NCBI GenBank assembly: GCA_035610835.1
Contig: CM069448.1
Span: 14,384,462 to 14,448,461, forward strand
DNA from: Ophiura sarsii
Lineage: Eukaryota > Echinodermata > Ophiuroidea > Amphilepidida > Ophiuridae
Direction of reading: 5' to 3'
DNA: 64,000 nucleotides
The notes under the pieces were generated by a model that saw nothing but the letters and a program-made list of their open reading frames with translations, searched no databases and was not told the DNA's origin. The translations under genes and the position numbers were made by a program. Each line of letters opens with the position of its first letter. Position 1 is the stretch's first letter. Positions 11,752 to 23,104 of the stretch are shown here, piece after piece.

Positions 11752-12429
11752 AACTCCAATCCAAGGAATTTTGTGAGTAACATAACGTTTTTTCAGAACG
11801 AACCTTCGCGATGATAAAAAATAACTTCACGTTTAAAATGAACATTACAATATGAGTATGCAATATTTAATAATTATACGAATAATACCGTTTCGGATGA
11901 TAAAGAATAGCAAATTCGAAAGAATTTAACACAACATCTGGCCTCGTTGTGTATCATAGTAACTTTCAGCAGTTTCAGGTATATCGGCCCCTTGCTCAAA
12001 GGGCCAATTAACGACCAACCCACTTTATCCTACTACACTATAAACAGCACTTAAAAAGTCAATTTCATTGGTCCAGCAGTCCAGACCCGACATCGGATTA
12101 AACCGATTTCAACAGATAGCGCAGAAGCTTAGCAACACTGAAAATAAATCGCCCTCTTTATTATGATTACGGTGGTAACTCGGGGCAATGATAAAGACCT
12201 GGTCGATGATTAAGCACCCTTTAATATTTGTAGAATATTGCTCAGGGAGAATATTAGGGGATGGACTTTTTCATACAGTACATGTAACCATGCGCCTGCT
12301 GAGATAACCATCAATGGCAATAGATGAAGATAAGCAGGGACAGACTTAGTAAATACAATCGATGGCGTGTCCAAAATCCTCTATCCGTGTAAAAAGAGTC
12401 AGTTCCCTGGAACCTACGGAAAGTCGTAT
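11752..12429. other. No recognised feature
   Basis: A short hairpin phrase 'ggccccttgctcaaagggcc' is present near 11987. No gene seen. Confidence 0.45.
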
Positions 12430-12660
12430 CAGATATGTTGCGCGATCACGAGTGATGTATGAACCATAGTCTAGGCGCCTTGCGTTGGGCGCTAATAGTA
12501 AATCCATTTATTATTATTATTATCATTATTATCTCTACACGCAACACTAGTTTAACGCTCCATTCCGTGTGTGTCTATGGAGGCCGGACTATGGCTCCAG
12601 GGCGAGTGGCTCCTTCCACACCGGGCTGAAAGTGGGTTGCAGCTAGAAAATGCACCCACC
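12430..12660. repeat. Dispersed repeat with LINE/SINE-like (TTA)n tail
   Basis: 'ggcgccttgcgttgggcgc' followed by (ATT/TTA)n near 12510-12530 resembles the 3' tails of L2/CR1-type LINEs and their SINEs. The next ~100 bp (12530-12627) recurs at 16993-17087 ('cattccgtgt.tgtct.tggaggccg'). Confidence 0.6.
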
Positions 12661-15154
12661 CCATAGGATGGTCGTGAGATCAAATTGAGCCTAGTACACA
12701 CCTCCTCAACGCGTCGATGACAATTTACGAGGATAACCTGCAAAATAAGTACTTTCATCGTCTCTGATGAAAACCCCCGAAAAAAATGTTCCTTTTCCAT
12801 TTCAAATTCAGATATTTTAGGCAATGGATCTTTTCATTTTCCCCTCGAAAATATATTCTGCGGTTTTTTTTGTATAGTCTTAAAAATGTTTAAATGCGGC
12901 GGAAAGGACAAATTCGTATCTCCAAATTGTTGTCCTTACCCTATTTTTAAAAATAGACATTTGAAGTGTGCACAATTTCAAAGATGGCAAGACACAATAT
13001 GGCGGTATATAAACAAATTAAAAGCATACAGCAATAGATAGGATCCAGTGTAGATGCTATATAGATGTTGGATTTAGCATCATACATATCAAAGGGTGAT
13101 ACATTATTCCCAAGGCTGTTATATTTATTCTACATCTTGTCGGTATACATGCCGTGAACTTAGGTGAATAAAACATGGATTGTTTTCCCAATAGGTCCAC
13201 AATATATCTGGTGTCTCGCGATATCGCATCAATCTTCATCATGTCGATGTTTAATGGCGCATTATTTAGACATCTACTTCGCTTTTCTGTTGACATCTGT
13301 ATTAGACTCACTGTTCCACGTATAGAAAGCTACCGTATGTCAGTTAGAAAAGGATTCTTCTAAACAAAATAAGGGACTTTGTATGAATTTTAAATTGTTG
13401 TCTTCCTCAGTGGATTGTGTTTGATCCAGAGCTATTGTTTCTAGAAACACTAGAAACATCAGAATAGAATAAGGGACTGACATTAAAACAAACCTACGCA
13501 AGGGTCTGCGTTAGAGGTTTCGGAAAACTTTCATATACTGTAATCAGTATCCTCAAAGACATGCGTAAGAGTGCGTAATCGACAAGGGTGTAATTGGAAG
13601 AAAAACAAGTAGGCTATGTTTTCCCTTCGGATATGTTTCTTCACAAGATCTTAAGAACAAGTTTAATAACGAACATGATACTTATTTTGATATGAAAACA
13701 ACCATCACTGACACTTAAATAATCATACGCAAAAGCCTTGCTTATAGCGTAAGAAGGTTACAGAGAAATGCATTATATGAGACCTACTCCCACGAACCAA
13801 GAAAAGTGGGGAAAATATCAGATTTTATTTCTGATTTTATTTGAATAGCTGCATTTACAAATTTTATCACATTTGAGTATTCATAAGCCTTATATGTTGT
13901 ACTTAAAAATAAAAATCTCACTTGAAAATCCTTATGTTTATTATTGATTTTTAAGGATCGGGTTACATATTATATTCACTTGAATAATAATTCAATATCC
14001 TTAAAGGGAATGGCTGTGTACGTGAAATCAAAGGTTTAGCATTTGATAACATATTGCGTCACTTAACGGGGGCACACGTGTGGTGTATTATATCCAACAA
14101 CAAATATTAGGTACAATATGTACATCAGAGACTTTCAATCATTATTCATAAGAGTCAGGACACTAACATTCGAGTTGCGTGTAATACGTAGTTTGGGTCA
14201 ACAAAAATGGTGATTCAAGTTTGCTTTAGTCAATGGAGTAGGCCTATGTGTAGGAAAATATAATGCAAACAAAATACCGCTTAAATATTAATTATTTGTC
14301 AATAAATGTGTATGTGTTATGTCGTGAGAAATTAGACAAATCAATGCACGCGCGCTGATGTTGATGTGCGAATAATGGCACGACCCCGCAGGGGGAGTGA
14401 TATTGTGAGCATATCAACATTTGCGCAAGTGCATTGATTTTTCTAATTTTCGAGAAACAAAACATACGCATGTATTCATGGCCTAATTCATCCACGACAC
14501 TATACGAATCAAAATTCACAATTTGAGCATAATTTTGATCTATGTAACAACGAATAAAAACGTGTTAACAAGTTTGCTAACACCCGCAGTGAAATCGGCG
14601 AACCCGCGATGCCTGAACAACGAATCAAAACAAAGCGGGTGGTACGATATTGAACGGCGCGCACGCGTAGTGCATTAGACACTTTCAACGCACTCCGCGT
14701 ATTTTTATTTCTTTCTTTCTGATTGGTTCGACACTACTAAGAGTGTATGAATTCTAATTATTTGATTGTGACAAAAATCTTGAAGCTTTTGAGTAATTAC
14801 CTACAAATTAAGATTATGCACATAAATTATTGCAATAAATTTCTTCGTATTGACAATATTTCAAAATAGACCACCTAACGATGATGTATTTAGCGGGGTA
14901 TTTAGCTTACACACACACATTTATAACTCATTCAACAATTTTTGCTCTATGTTACCAACAAAGTAGAGTTCGCAAGAATGTAAACGCACAGTGCAATGAA
15001 TACGGCGACTGTTAATGGCCGGTATCGACTACCACGAGTTGAGACAAACATATATCATGTACATATAGGCATCTCGCCAGTGTGAAGTAATATGATGAAA
15101 ACAATTACGTATCTATGATCAAAAACATGACGTAAACGCCCGGGCCAATCAACT
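12661..15154. other. No recognised gene
   Basis: Several open frames of 60-90 codons occur on both strands (for example 13057-13311 minus, 13175-13363 plus) and overlap each other. None has a recognisable motif or flanking splice signals that chain. A more CpG-rich patch lies at about 14590-14710. A short (AC)n run is near 14911. Confidence 0.45.
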
Positions 15155-15791
15155 ACACCTAGCACATAAAGTCCCTGCTCAGGTGCTTTGAGGTTGACTA
15201 ATTCAAAATATATAATCGGTACCAAAAATCTGAGATATACATTAAATGAGCAAATTTCTTCTCGGCAGTTTGATACCTCATTCAACAAAATCGAATAGAT
15301 ACTTTTAAAGTTATGTCGATTTCAATGACCGCGGATGCAACAGAAAAGTGGCACTAGGTATTGGAAATCATTGATTTGTGTGTGATTTACCATAGACGGT
15401 AAAAATCAATGTTTTTCCCGTCTATGGATTTACGCACTGAAAAACTCACAGCTTATCAGCTAATACTTGTATTCTTCACAGCCAGATACACCCTTTGTCC
15501 CGCACATTGCGGTTATCACTAAAGACCCATTCATCTGTCACGTTCAGATAGCACACAGTTATCACACACAAATCAATGATTCCTATACCTAGTGCCACTT
15601 TTCTGTTGCATCCGCGGTCATTGAAATCGACATAACTTTAAAAGTATCCATTCGATTTTGTTGAATGAGGTATCAAACTGCGGAGAAGAAATTTGCTCAT
15701 TTAATGTATAGCTCAGATTTTTGGTACCGATTATATATTTTGAATTAGTCAACCTCAAAGCACCTGAGCAGGGACTTTATGTGCTAGGTGT
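15155..15791. mobile_element. Foldback element with ~230-bp arms
   Basis: Arm 15155-15384 and arm 15563-15791 are reverse complements with few differences over about 230 bp. The arms contain 'ggtaccgattatatattttg' in the right arm and its complement in the left. The ~180-base spacer carries its own hairpin (about 15390-15427, stem 'ccatagacgg'). The 77-codon minus frame at 15055-15288 lies in the left arm and is not a gene. Confidence 0.92.
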
Positions 15792-16990
15792 ATACTATGA
15801 GCATTTGGGTATTACCTTCATGTAAGGGAGGCAGAGTTAGTCTAGGGTAAAGACTTCATTGAGGGATTATACTAAATAAAGCTTATAATCCCAGAATGAA
15901 GTTTTCACATAAGACTAGTTTCGTGATTCCCATACATGGAGGTAGAACCAGCATTGGTAACCAAGGTAACGTTATGCAAGTATTAATGCGTATTAACGCG
16001 TATTAACGCGTAAAAGGGTCTAACACCTCTAATATCAACCATTTCCAAGAACAAGAAAATGAGTAATTTATCCAAATCATGTCGATATTTTACTCGTTTA
16101 AGGGTATCAAGTTGGAGAGGAAATATCGTCATATTATGAATTGTCATTAGAATTACGCGTAAAAATATTGAAAAACTATAGTCACGCATCCGTACAGCAT
16201 GAATGAGTTAACGTCATATCTTGATTGGAGGTAGTTACACGGTTGATCAGTTGATCACACACTGTCGAGAGGTCCTCCGTATGGTATTCACTTTAGGCCA
16301 AGTTAAAAAAAACCCACTAGTTTCTCGTCCTAACTTTTTGAAAAAAGGAAGATGAGGACAGGTTTTTGTTTTTGTTATAGCCAGGTATACAAGGCTAAAC
16401 AAGAAAAGATGTGTATTCTAGATTTACAAAATATCAGTGTGATCTGGTGAATATCTTGATAAATAAATCAGTTCCAGCCAAAAGTGACAAACCAAATGTT
16501 CCCAATCCAAGGCCATCCTGGTATTTTAACAACAAGTTTTACCCACGGTTTATTTGTATCCTCTGATGATACAGTTTCATTATTATCATGTTTTAATGAT
16601 TAACATTTCGCTGTTGTATTGTTCTTTGATTTTTTACATATTGACACATTCTCCATTTACAACATCAGTGTGATCTTGAGAATAATAAAAAACAAACAGA
16701 AAGAAACAGAAACAAAAAGAATAAAAAAAACCTCTATTTTTGATGCGGCAGCTAAAATGGATGCGCGCGAGGACGTATGTATTTTTTATTTGGGCTTATT
16801 TAATATTGATGCTGTAAATAATGTATTGATTGCGTCAGGCTACACTTGTCGTGATATCGGTACAATCATAACACTATCCCTAATTGGGTACTGTTTTAAC
16901 GCTATTGCCAAAACCCAGTGTACATTGAGACATAGTCCCTTGGAGCCATAGTCCGCCCTGTACGGTAAAGCATAGGTTGTTACAGGGCAC
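15792..16990. other. No recognised gene
   Basis: AT-rich. Open frames at 15983-16189 (minus) and 16619-16951 (plus) have no motif. Short direct repeats of 'attaacgcgt' occur at about 15985-16010. Confidence 0.45.
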
Positions 16991-17095
16991 TCATCTCTAC
17001 ACGCTACACAAGTTTCACGCTTCATTCCGTGTATGTCTTTGGAGGCCGCACATATAGCTCCGGGGAATATGGCTCCTTTCACACAGGGCTACAAA
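16991..17095. repeat. Dispersed repeat, second copy
   Basis: Matches 12530-12627 with scattered substitutions. This copy lacks the (TTA)n tail on its left side. Confidence 0.6.
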
Positions 17096-17267
17096 CATTG
17101 CAGTGAAAATTTCGTGAGGGCGTGCAATAATTAATAATGAGGACCAGACCAGGACTGGTTAATAGAACAAAACATTGCCAGGCCCATTAACAATTGATTG
17201 CGGTTTATTAACGGGATTAGGTAATGCACAGGAAGAAGTTATTCAGACTGTAAATTGATGAAACTAT

Positions 17268-17300
17268 TACAGGGTGTCCAATAATGATAAATATTCAGAA
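17268..17300 (+). repeat. Solo mariner-like terminal repeat
   Basis: TACAGGGTGTCCAATAATGA resembles the mariner-type ends seen at 43082, 47873 and 61565. No partner end was found. Confidence 0.4.
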
Positions 17301-19967
17301 TAATGTTAAACGTATTTGTAATTTTCAACAGATACTGGACGTATCTTCTTATTCTATTAATTACGTGATTTTGTCATGAAATTATTAACAATTATCAACT
17401 GAAATCTGTTTAGGTTACACTCCAGTACAAGTGATATGATAAGACCTAAAAGCATATGTTGGTTGTGATCCTTCTCACGCCTACAATTTTGAAACTGAAA
17501 ATAGTTTGAAATTGCTGTATAATATTTAAAAATATGCCCTCCTTTATTTTCAAATTCATTAAAAATATGAAAGTAGAATATTTTTAGTACCTTATTTATG
17601 GTGCTCCAACTGTTTTATGAGCCAATTTGATTTGTATGCGTTATTACACAGCATTTGACAGTAACAATCATAGACAAAGACATTATGAACGTTGCTTTAG
17701 ACAATGGTTTAGATGCAACTAAACAGTATCTTTGGCTTCATCCGTACGACATGATTATTTCTTATCGTATAACTCCACCAACCACAGATACATTTCTCCA
17801 TTTCAAGTTTGTTGGGTCGTGTCCTCTCCCCTTCTTTCTAAGCAGCTGTTTTAGGGAGTAATGAACTTGAAGTCATTTATGAAAATGATTTATATACCCA
17901 CCCCGAACCATATATTTCCCGACGACGTTATGAACTGCATATCGATTAAAAATCAACGAACTCTTCATAAATAACCCTATGATGTCGTCTTTTAACATGT
18001 TTAAGATTTTGTGCGTGCAAACGAGTCGATATTTTGTTAAATATGACACACGTTTAATGTATTATTTATTGAAATATTACGACGTTCAATCATGATGCCT
18101 TTTTCACTATTGATATACTGTTTTAGTACTATAATTAGTATGAGCTTAGTTTCATAAAAAAATCTTTCCTATTTCAGATAATAATTCGATGCTGTTTGAC
18201 ATTAATGAAAACTGAGCAATTATGCTTCAGATATCGTCTTTGCCAAATTCAGAACAATGTTATATCTGTTTTACTTATCAACTCATGGGACGTAGGTCTA
18301 TTATTCATGAGTTCAATATGGGGAAGATTGATGCCATGATAAATCTACGAAATTTGCTTATGACAAATATCTTATTTATAACAATAAATGTAGCTTTTAT
18401 CGCAGCTGAGAGTTTCAAAAATGGTTAAGGCAGAGGACACAATATTTCTGCATGATTTCAAAATTCGCGTGTGCACAATGTATAGCTTTGGATTGATCGA
18501 TCATACTTTTAAGTATAAGGAATTGATAGCACTCATCGGCAGTACTTAGTATTAGTGATGATTTATGGGGCAGAACTCTGCTGTTCAAACCCCTGCACAG
18601 TAGGACACTGATAGAACTTAGAAGTTTTGATTCAAGCAACACTGATCAAGATAAACAATCATCTACTAAACACACACACACACCAAGTTGGGATATAATT
18701 AATCAGGTTATTTACGATGTCAAATTTATAGCACTCTGAAGCTGTACTATAAGTGAAATTTGTGGAATTCTGGACTGGCTGTGTATGTGCTATTAAGCCT
18801 GTTAAGGTAAGCCAATGTTCTAGAGACCGTCAAGATGGGGTTGTAAACGGCTGCCTTCGCCTCCAGAGACGGATTTATAGAGTTAAGTAGAATACAAAGT
18901 AGATCTTATCAACGATTATCTGACTAAAACCCTAATCCAGTGTCCAGTAAGGAGGGAGGTTTGCCTCCCGATGATCTATCAGCATAGGTCGACATGTTTA
19001 TAGGCCCATTAGGATATAGAAGTGTGGAGGTACTAAATTACAAAATTCTAGCTTTCTTTGAACCGGGAACCTAATGTGATTAGATCAAGTAACAAAAGTA
19101 ACATTAATTGTTATGTTACTTTGAACACATTCAAAATTACAAGTAAAAATTATTCGCACGTCGTGTCATTTCATTACAACTACAACAACATAATCATATC
19201 ATTCAATAGCATTAATATACAAATTTTACAAATAATTTTAAAAACTCACATCATTTTCCTGTCCTCACCATGCTTATAGGCCAATTACTTAAAATTGTGG
19301 TATCAGTATAATTATTTAGGTAAGGGAAAAAACGTGATCACGGATTTCCCCCTACACCTACGGTATGTTATTACGGTGGCAATTCTTATTTAAAAACAAA
19401 TGATGGAAAGTTGGTATTGTATTTTATGGGAAATAACTTGGGAACAAAAATAAAACACCGACACACCAGTACACCAGTAAAGCCCCTCAACATCTCAATA
19501 ACACAGCGGCATGCTTAACGCAATGCCAGTAATTGAAGAAAATACATCCCAGATCAGATATGACTTCCCCGTAACCCTTCTTATATTGAGCTTCTGACAC
19601 AGAGGTTTAAATATCCGCAGTTACCATGCGAGCTTCTCTTCATATTATTCATAGTATGTTAGATTGACACCTTCACCCATGAAAACGTTATACTAGATCC
19701 AGACGACGTTTACTTAATTAACTATCACCTGAGGTCCCGTATTAATGAAGAATAAATGAGTTGACCTAAAAATTTGCACACGACCAAACGCATTTATTCC
19801 CCTTTCTTATGTATACAATCATGAGTCTCTTGCGCCAAGCCGTTTTCATAAACGTTTGTATGGTGTGTAAAGATAAGAGCTAGGAAATAGAAAGGGTAAT
19901 ATGATTTAGGATAAAAGCGAGTGTTGGGTAAGAGTAAAATGATAGGTAAAGGTTAAAAATGGCGGAC
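17301..19967. other. No recognised gene; short CA microsatellite
   Basis: AT-rich with an (AC)n run near 18669-18682. Open frames of 60-75 codons on either strand show no motif. Confidence 0.45.
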
Positions 19968-20342
19968 TTAAAGGCATATTATGTGATCTTTTCCAAGTAG
20001 AGCCCTCTATCATTGATTTTTACTATGAAAGCAGATTTTCTTGCAGATTTGCATTTTTGATCATAATCATAAAGATCCTCTAAGTTACAGATTGATACGA
20101 TTCCTAATTACTTCAAAATCATGGTTTGAAAATAGATTGTACCGAGCGGTACAATCTATTTTTTCAAATTTTACTCTAAATTCACTCTAAAACTATGATT
20201 TTTAGGTTATTCGGAATCGTATCGCTCTGTAACTTGGAATATATTTATGATTTATGATCAGAAATGTAAATCTGCAAGAAAATCTGCTACCAATTTTTTT
20301 TCGAGGGCGTCCCCTGGAAAAGATCACATAATATACCTTTAA
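19968..20342. mobile_element. TTAA-flanked foldback MITE, 375 bp
   Basis: Begins TTAAAGGCATATTATGTGAT at 19968 and ends in the mirrored ATCACATAATATACCTTTAA at 20342. Inverted homology runs through most of the element to a central hairpin near 20136-20155 ('tgtaccgagcggtaca'). TTAA at both ends could be a piggyBac-type duplication, or the target could be the inner TA. No coding content. Confidence 0.9.
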
Positions 20343-20467
20343 CTGTACATGCAGTACAGCCATGTAACTGTGTTGAAAACAATATCCCCATCAATTACAG
20401 TCAGCTGCTTATCGGGCCGTACATACTTCATCATTTCCATTTGACCACTTTTTGTCAATGGCGCGAG

Positions 20468-22345
20468 AAATGTGCCACTTTAAAAGGCATCTGGTATTTT
20501 TTATTCCGCCATTGAAACACGATTTCACACAAGTTAAATCTTCAACGACCCTCATGTGTCAAATTTGGATGTTTTGAATTGTATGTACGGGGGCTGAACT
20601 AAAAGGGAAGCTTTTTCAGGGCATATTACAAGTGTTATATTGCAAAATGATATTAATTTTATTGGACAAATGAGATCATGTGACTAAAACGAGGTGACAG
20701 TACTGTTATTCCTCTGAAAGGTGCAGTTCAAAGAAAATAGTACTGTTCATGTCACCAAGTGGCAATAGTTTTAACAAGAGACCTGAATAAAAGGTCATAT
20801 AGTTTTGTTATGATATCTAAATCTACTAAACGTGTTGAGTACCCCTCACAGGTTGAAGAATTGCCATAAGGTCATGTGTTTTGAGCTCACCACCCAAAAG
20901 GATGGTAGCGTTGCATATTTGGTGACGATATGATTGATTATATTTCGAAAGTCAGGGGTGGTGGCGGTGGCGGTGACGGTGGCGCTGTGTACAATCTCTA
21001 TGGGGAATAAAGAAAATGTTCTCAATTCTACGTTCAATTTACAATAACTGCTCATCCCTGTATGGTTCAAACATGATTTTGCTCTCATTGTATGGATTGA
21101 TTGCATTGTCCTTGGCTTTCTCCCTATTCGCTACACAGTGAACTTGCCCTAATTCATCGGTTTTACATACATGACTATAACAAAAAAGTATTAAACCGAT
21201 GATAGCAAAATTAAACATTTTTGGAAAGCTCTCAAATAGGGGAATTCAAAAAAGGTGTTTAAATCAGGAAAGGTGCATACCCCCAAATATATATTTGTAA
21301 ACTCTAATAAATATGAAATTTAAACGTTTGTACTCATTCACTTCCCAATATAGTATATTTAAACAAGTAACAGTGACAACAATTACGTGTTGATGGGTAA
21401 ATGCATGAGGAACTGATGCACAGTAAAATTATAATTGGGATAGTTATCAAAGTATTATTGAGTTTTAATTAAAATAATAATAAGAAGAAGAAGGAAAAAA
21501 AAATATCGATATTATTGGAACATTATTAATCACAACATGTTAGCATTAGGTCCTATCTAAATTCCAATATCATATTAAGATTTCTTGAGAGATTTCCTTT
21601 CAGAAAATATTTACTTGTTATGGGGTAGAACAAGCAGTTATTGCGATATGCTAATTCGAATCTCAGATGGTGTAAAATGTAAAAATATGGACATGCAACG
21701 GGAAGGGTTGCGAGTTCAAAACACATGGCCATTAACATAGTATGAGTACAGTTACATAACGTGCATGTTGATCATATATCACGCAGAATCACAATGGTTA
21801 ATGATCCATTGCTATTATAAAGTAAGCTTAGGCGACGAATAAAAACCTGTGGTTCTACGGGCCCAACCGACCCAGTTTGTCTAATTTGACACTTTAAATA
21901 TGTTTTGAAAATCTTTGAATATTTTTGAAAATTTCTGGGGACAAATTGGAAATTATAAAACAAATTCATTTTGAACATTTTGAAAATGATGAGGAAAACA
22001 AAACCCCGACCGGCCGACCGACCCTTCTTGAGAGGTTCGTTCGCCCGTAGAAAGCAGTTTTTTTTTTGTCGCTTAATAATGTATTTTCACTGTCGCAAAC
22101 TCAGAATGTGACAATGAACAGACGATGTCGGTCCGATATATGTGGCAACATTGCGTACGTGGTCGACTCTTGGACTAAATCAAACAACACTTACAATAAA
22201 AGAAAATATTACTAAACTGGAATTGAAATTCCTACTCCAACATATTTTGGGTTAAGATAATTAAATTCTAACATGACATATGATTGTAATTTCCCTTTGT
22301 AAATATAAAATTCATGAATACGAGCGGCAGATTAAAGGCAAATCG
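20468..22345. repeat. Repeat block A (5' part), duplicate of 28508-29560
   Basis: 20468-20869 matches 28508-29005 and 21736-22345 matches 29006-29560 at high identity by eye (shared 'tctgaaaggtgcag', 'ggttctacgggcccaaccga', 'acgagcggcagatta'). An extra ~865 bp (20870-21735) is present only here, bounded by near-identical GCCATAA and GCCATTAA. The block has no convincing gene. Confidence 0.85.
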
Positions 22346-23104
22346 TATCCACCGTCGAGGTAACAAAGTAAGAACGATTGTGACATGAATCGTTTTGCAA
22401 GACGTTATATTTTATTTATTTATTCAGAAACAGCGGCATCCACTAGCAGGTGGTGCATCCAAACGAATATAAAGTAAGATACATCAAAATACGAAAAAGT
22501 ACAATAATACAAACAAGAGAGCTAAGAAATCATACACTTATGAATATCATAACAATTATATAAATTCATAACTTTTGAATATGTGCGTACCATCGCGCTT
22601 CCACTCAAATTGATCGTTATATTGAAACGCGAACGCACAACGCGGGTTATTGATATATTCCCAAGACCTCTAAAATTCACTTGTACGCGCAACAATGACC
22701 TGGGGGCGGGGCGTTTTCAGTGACGTCGTATGGTAACAAGAGGCAGATGTTTGCTTGAGTGGGCCCTGAACATGGATACACATGACACGTACGACTACTC
22801 GCGGCGGCGGTACTTTCAACAATAAATACTACATGAAAACACACCAAAACACCATTTTTATATCGTTGTAAAATCTCAATGATGAACGGCAAATTTGGTC
22901 TGCATGGTTTTGAATAACGGGCGTTTGTTTGTACCGCCATCGCAGCGGCTAGCCTGCCCTACAGATACTGGTAACTGGACGTCCCTCAGCAGACTCGGTG
23001 AAATTTTGTAAGCTTCACCATGTTCACTCTTCATGGACCTATGACACCACAAGTGACGACGACGTAGGCCTACAATTTATGTCATGTGTCAAGCGATTGT
23101 AAGC
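22346..23104. other. Sequence unique to block A, no recognised gene
   Basis: Left flank of the R2-type LINE. It contains a GC-richer patch around 22690-22990. The 87-codon minus frame (22677-22940) has no motif. Confidence 0.45.

Noticed and set aside
12552..17082. Minus-strand frames at 12552-12824 and 16840-17082 as paralogous genes
   Set aside because: They are similar because both lie over the dispersed repeat at 12530-12627 / 16993-17087. No conserved protein motif.
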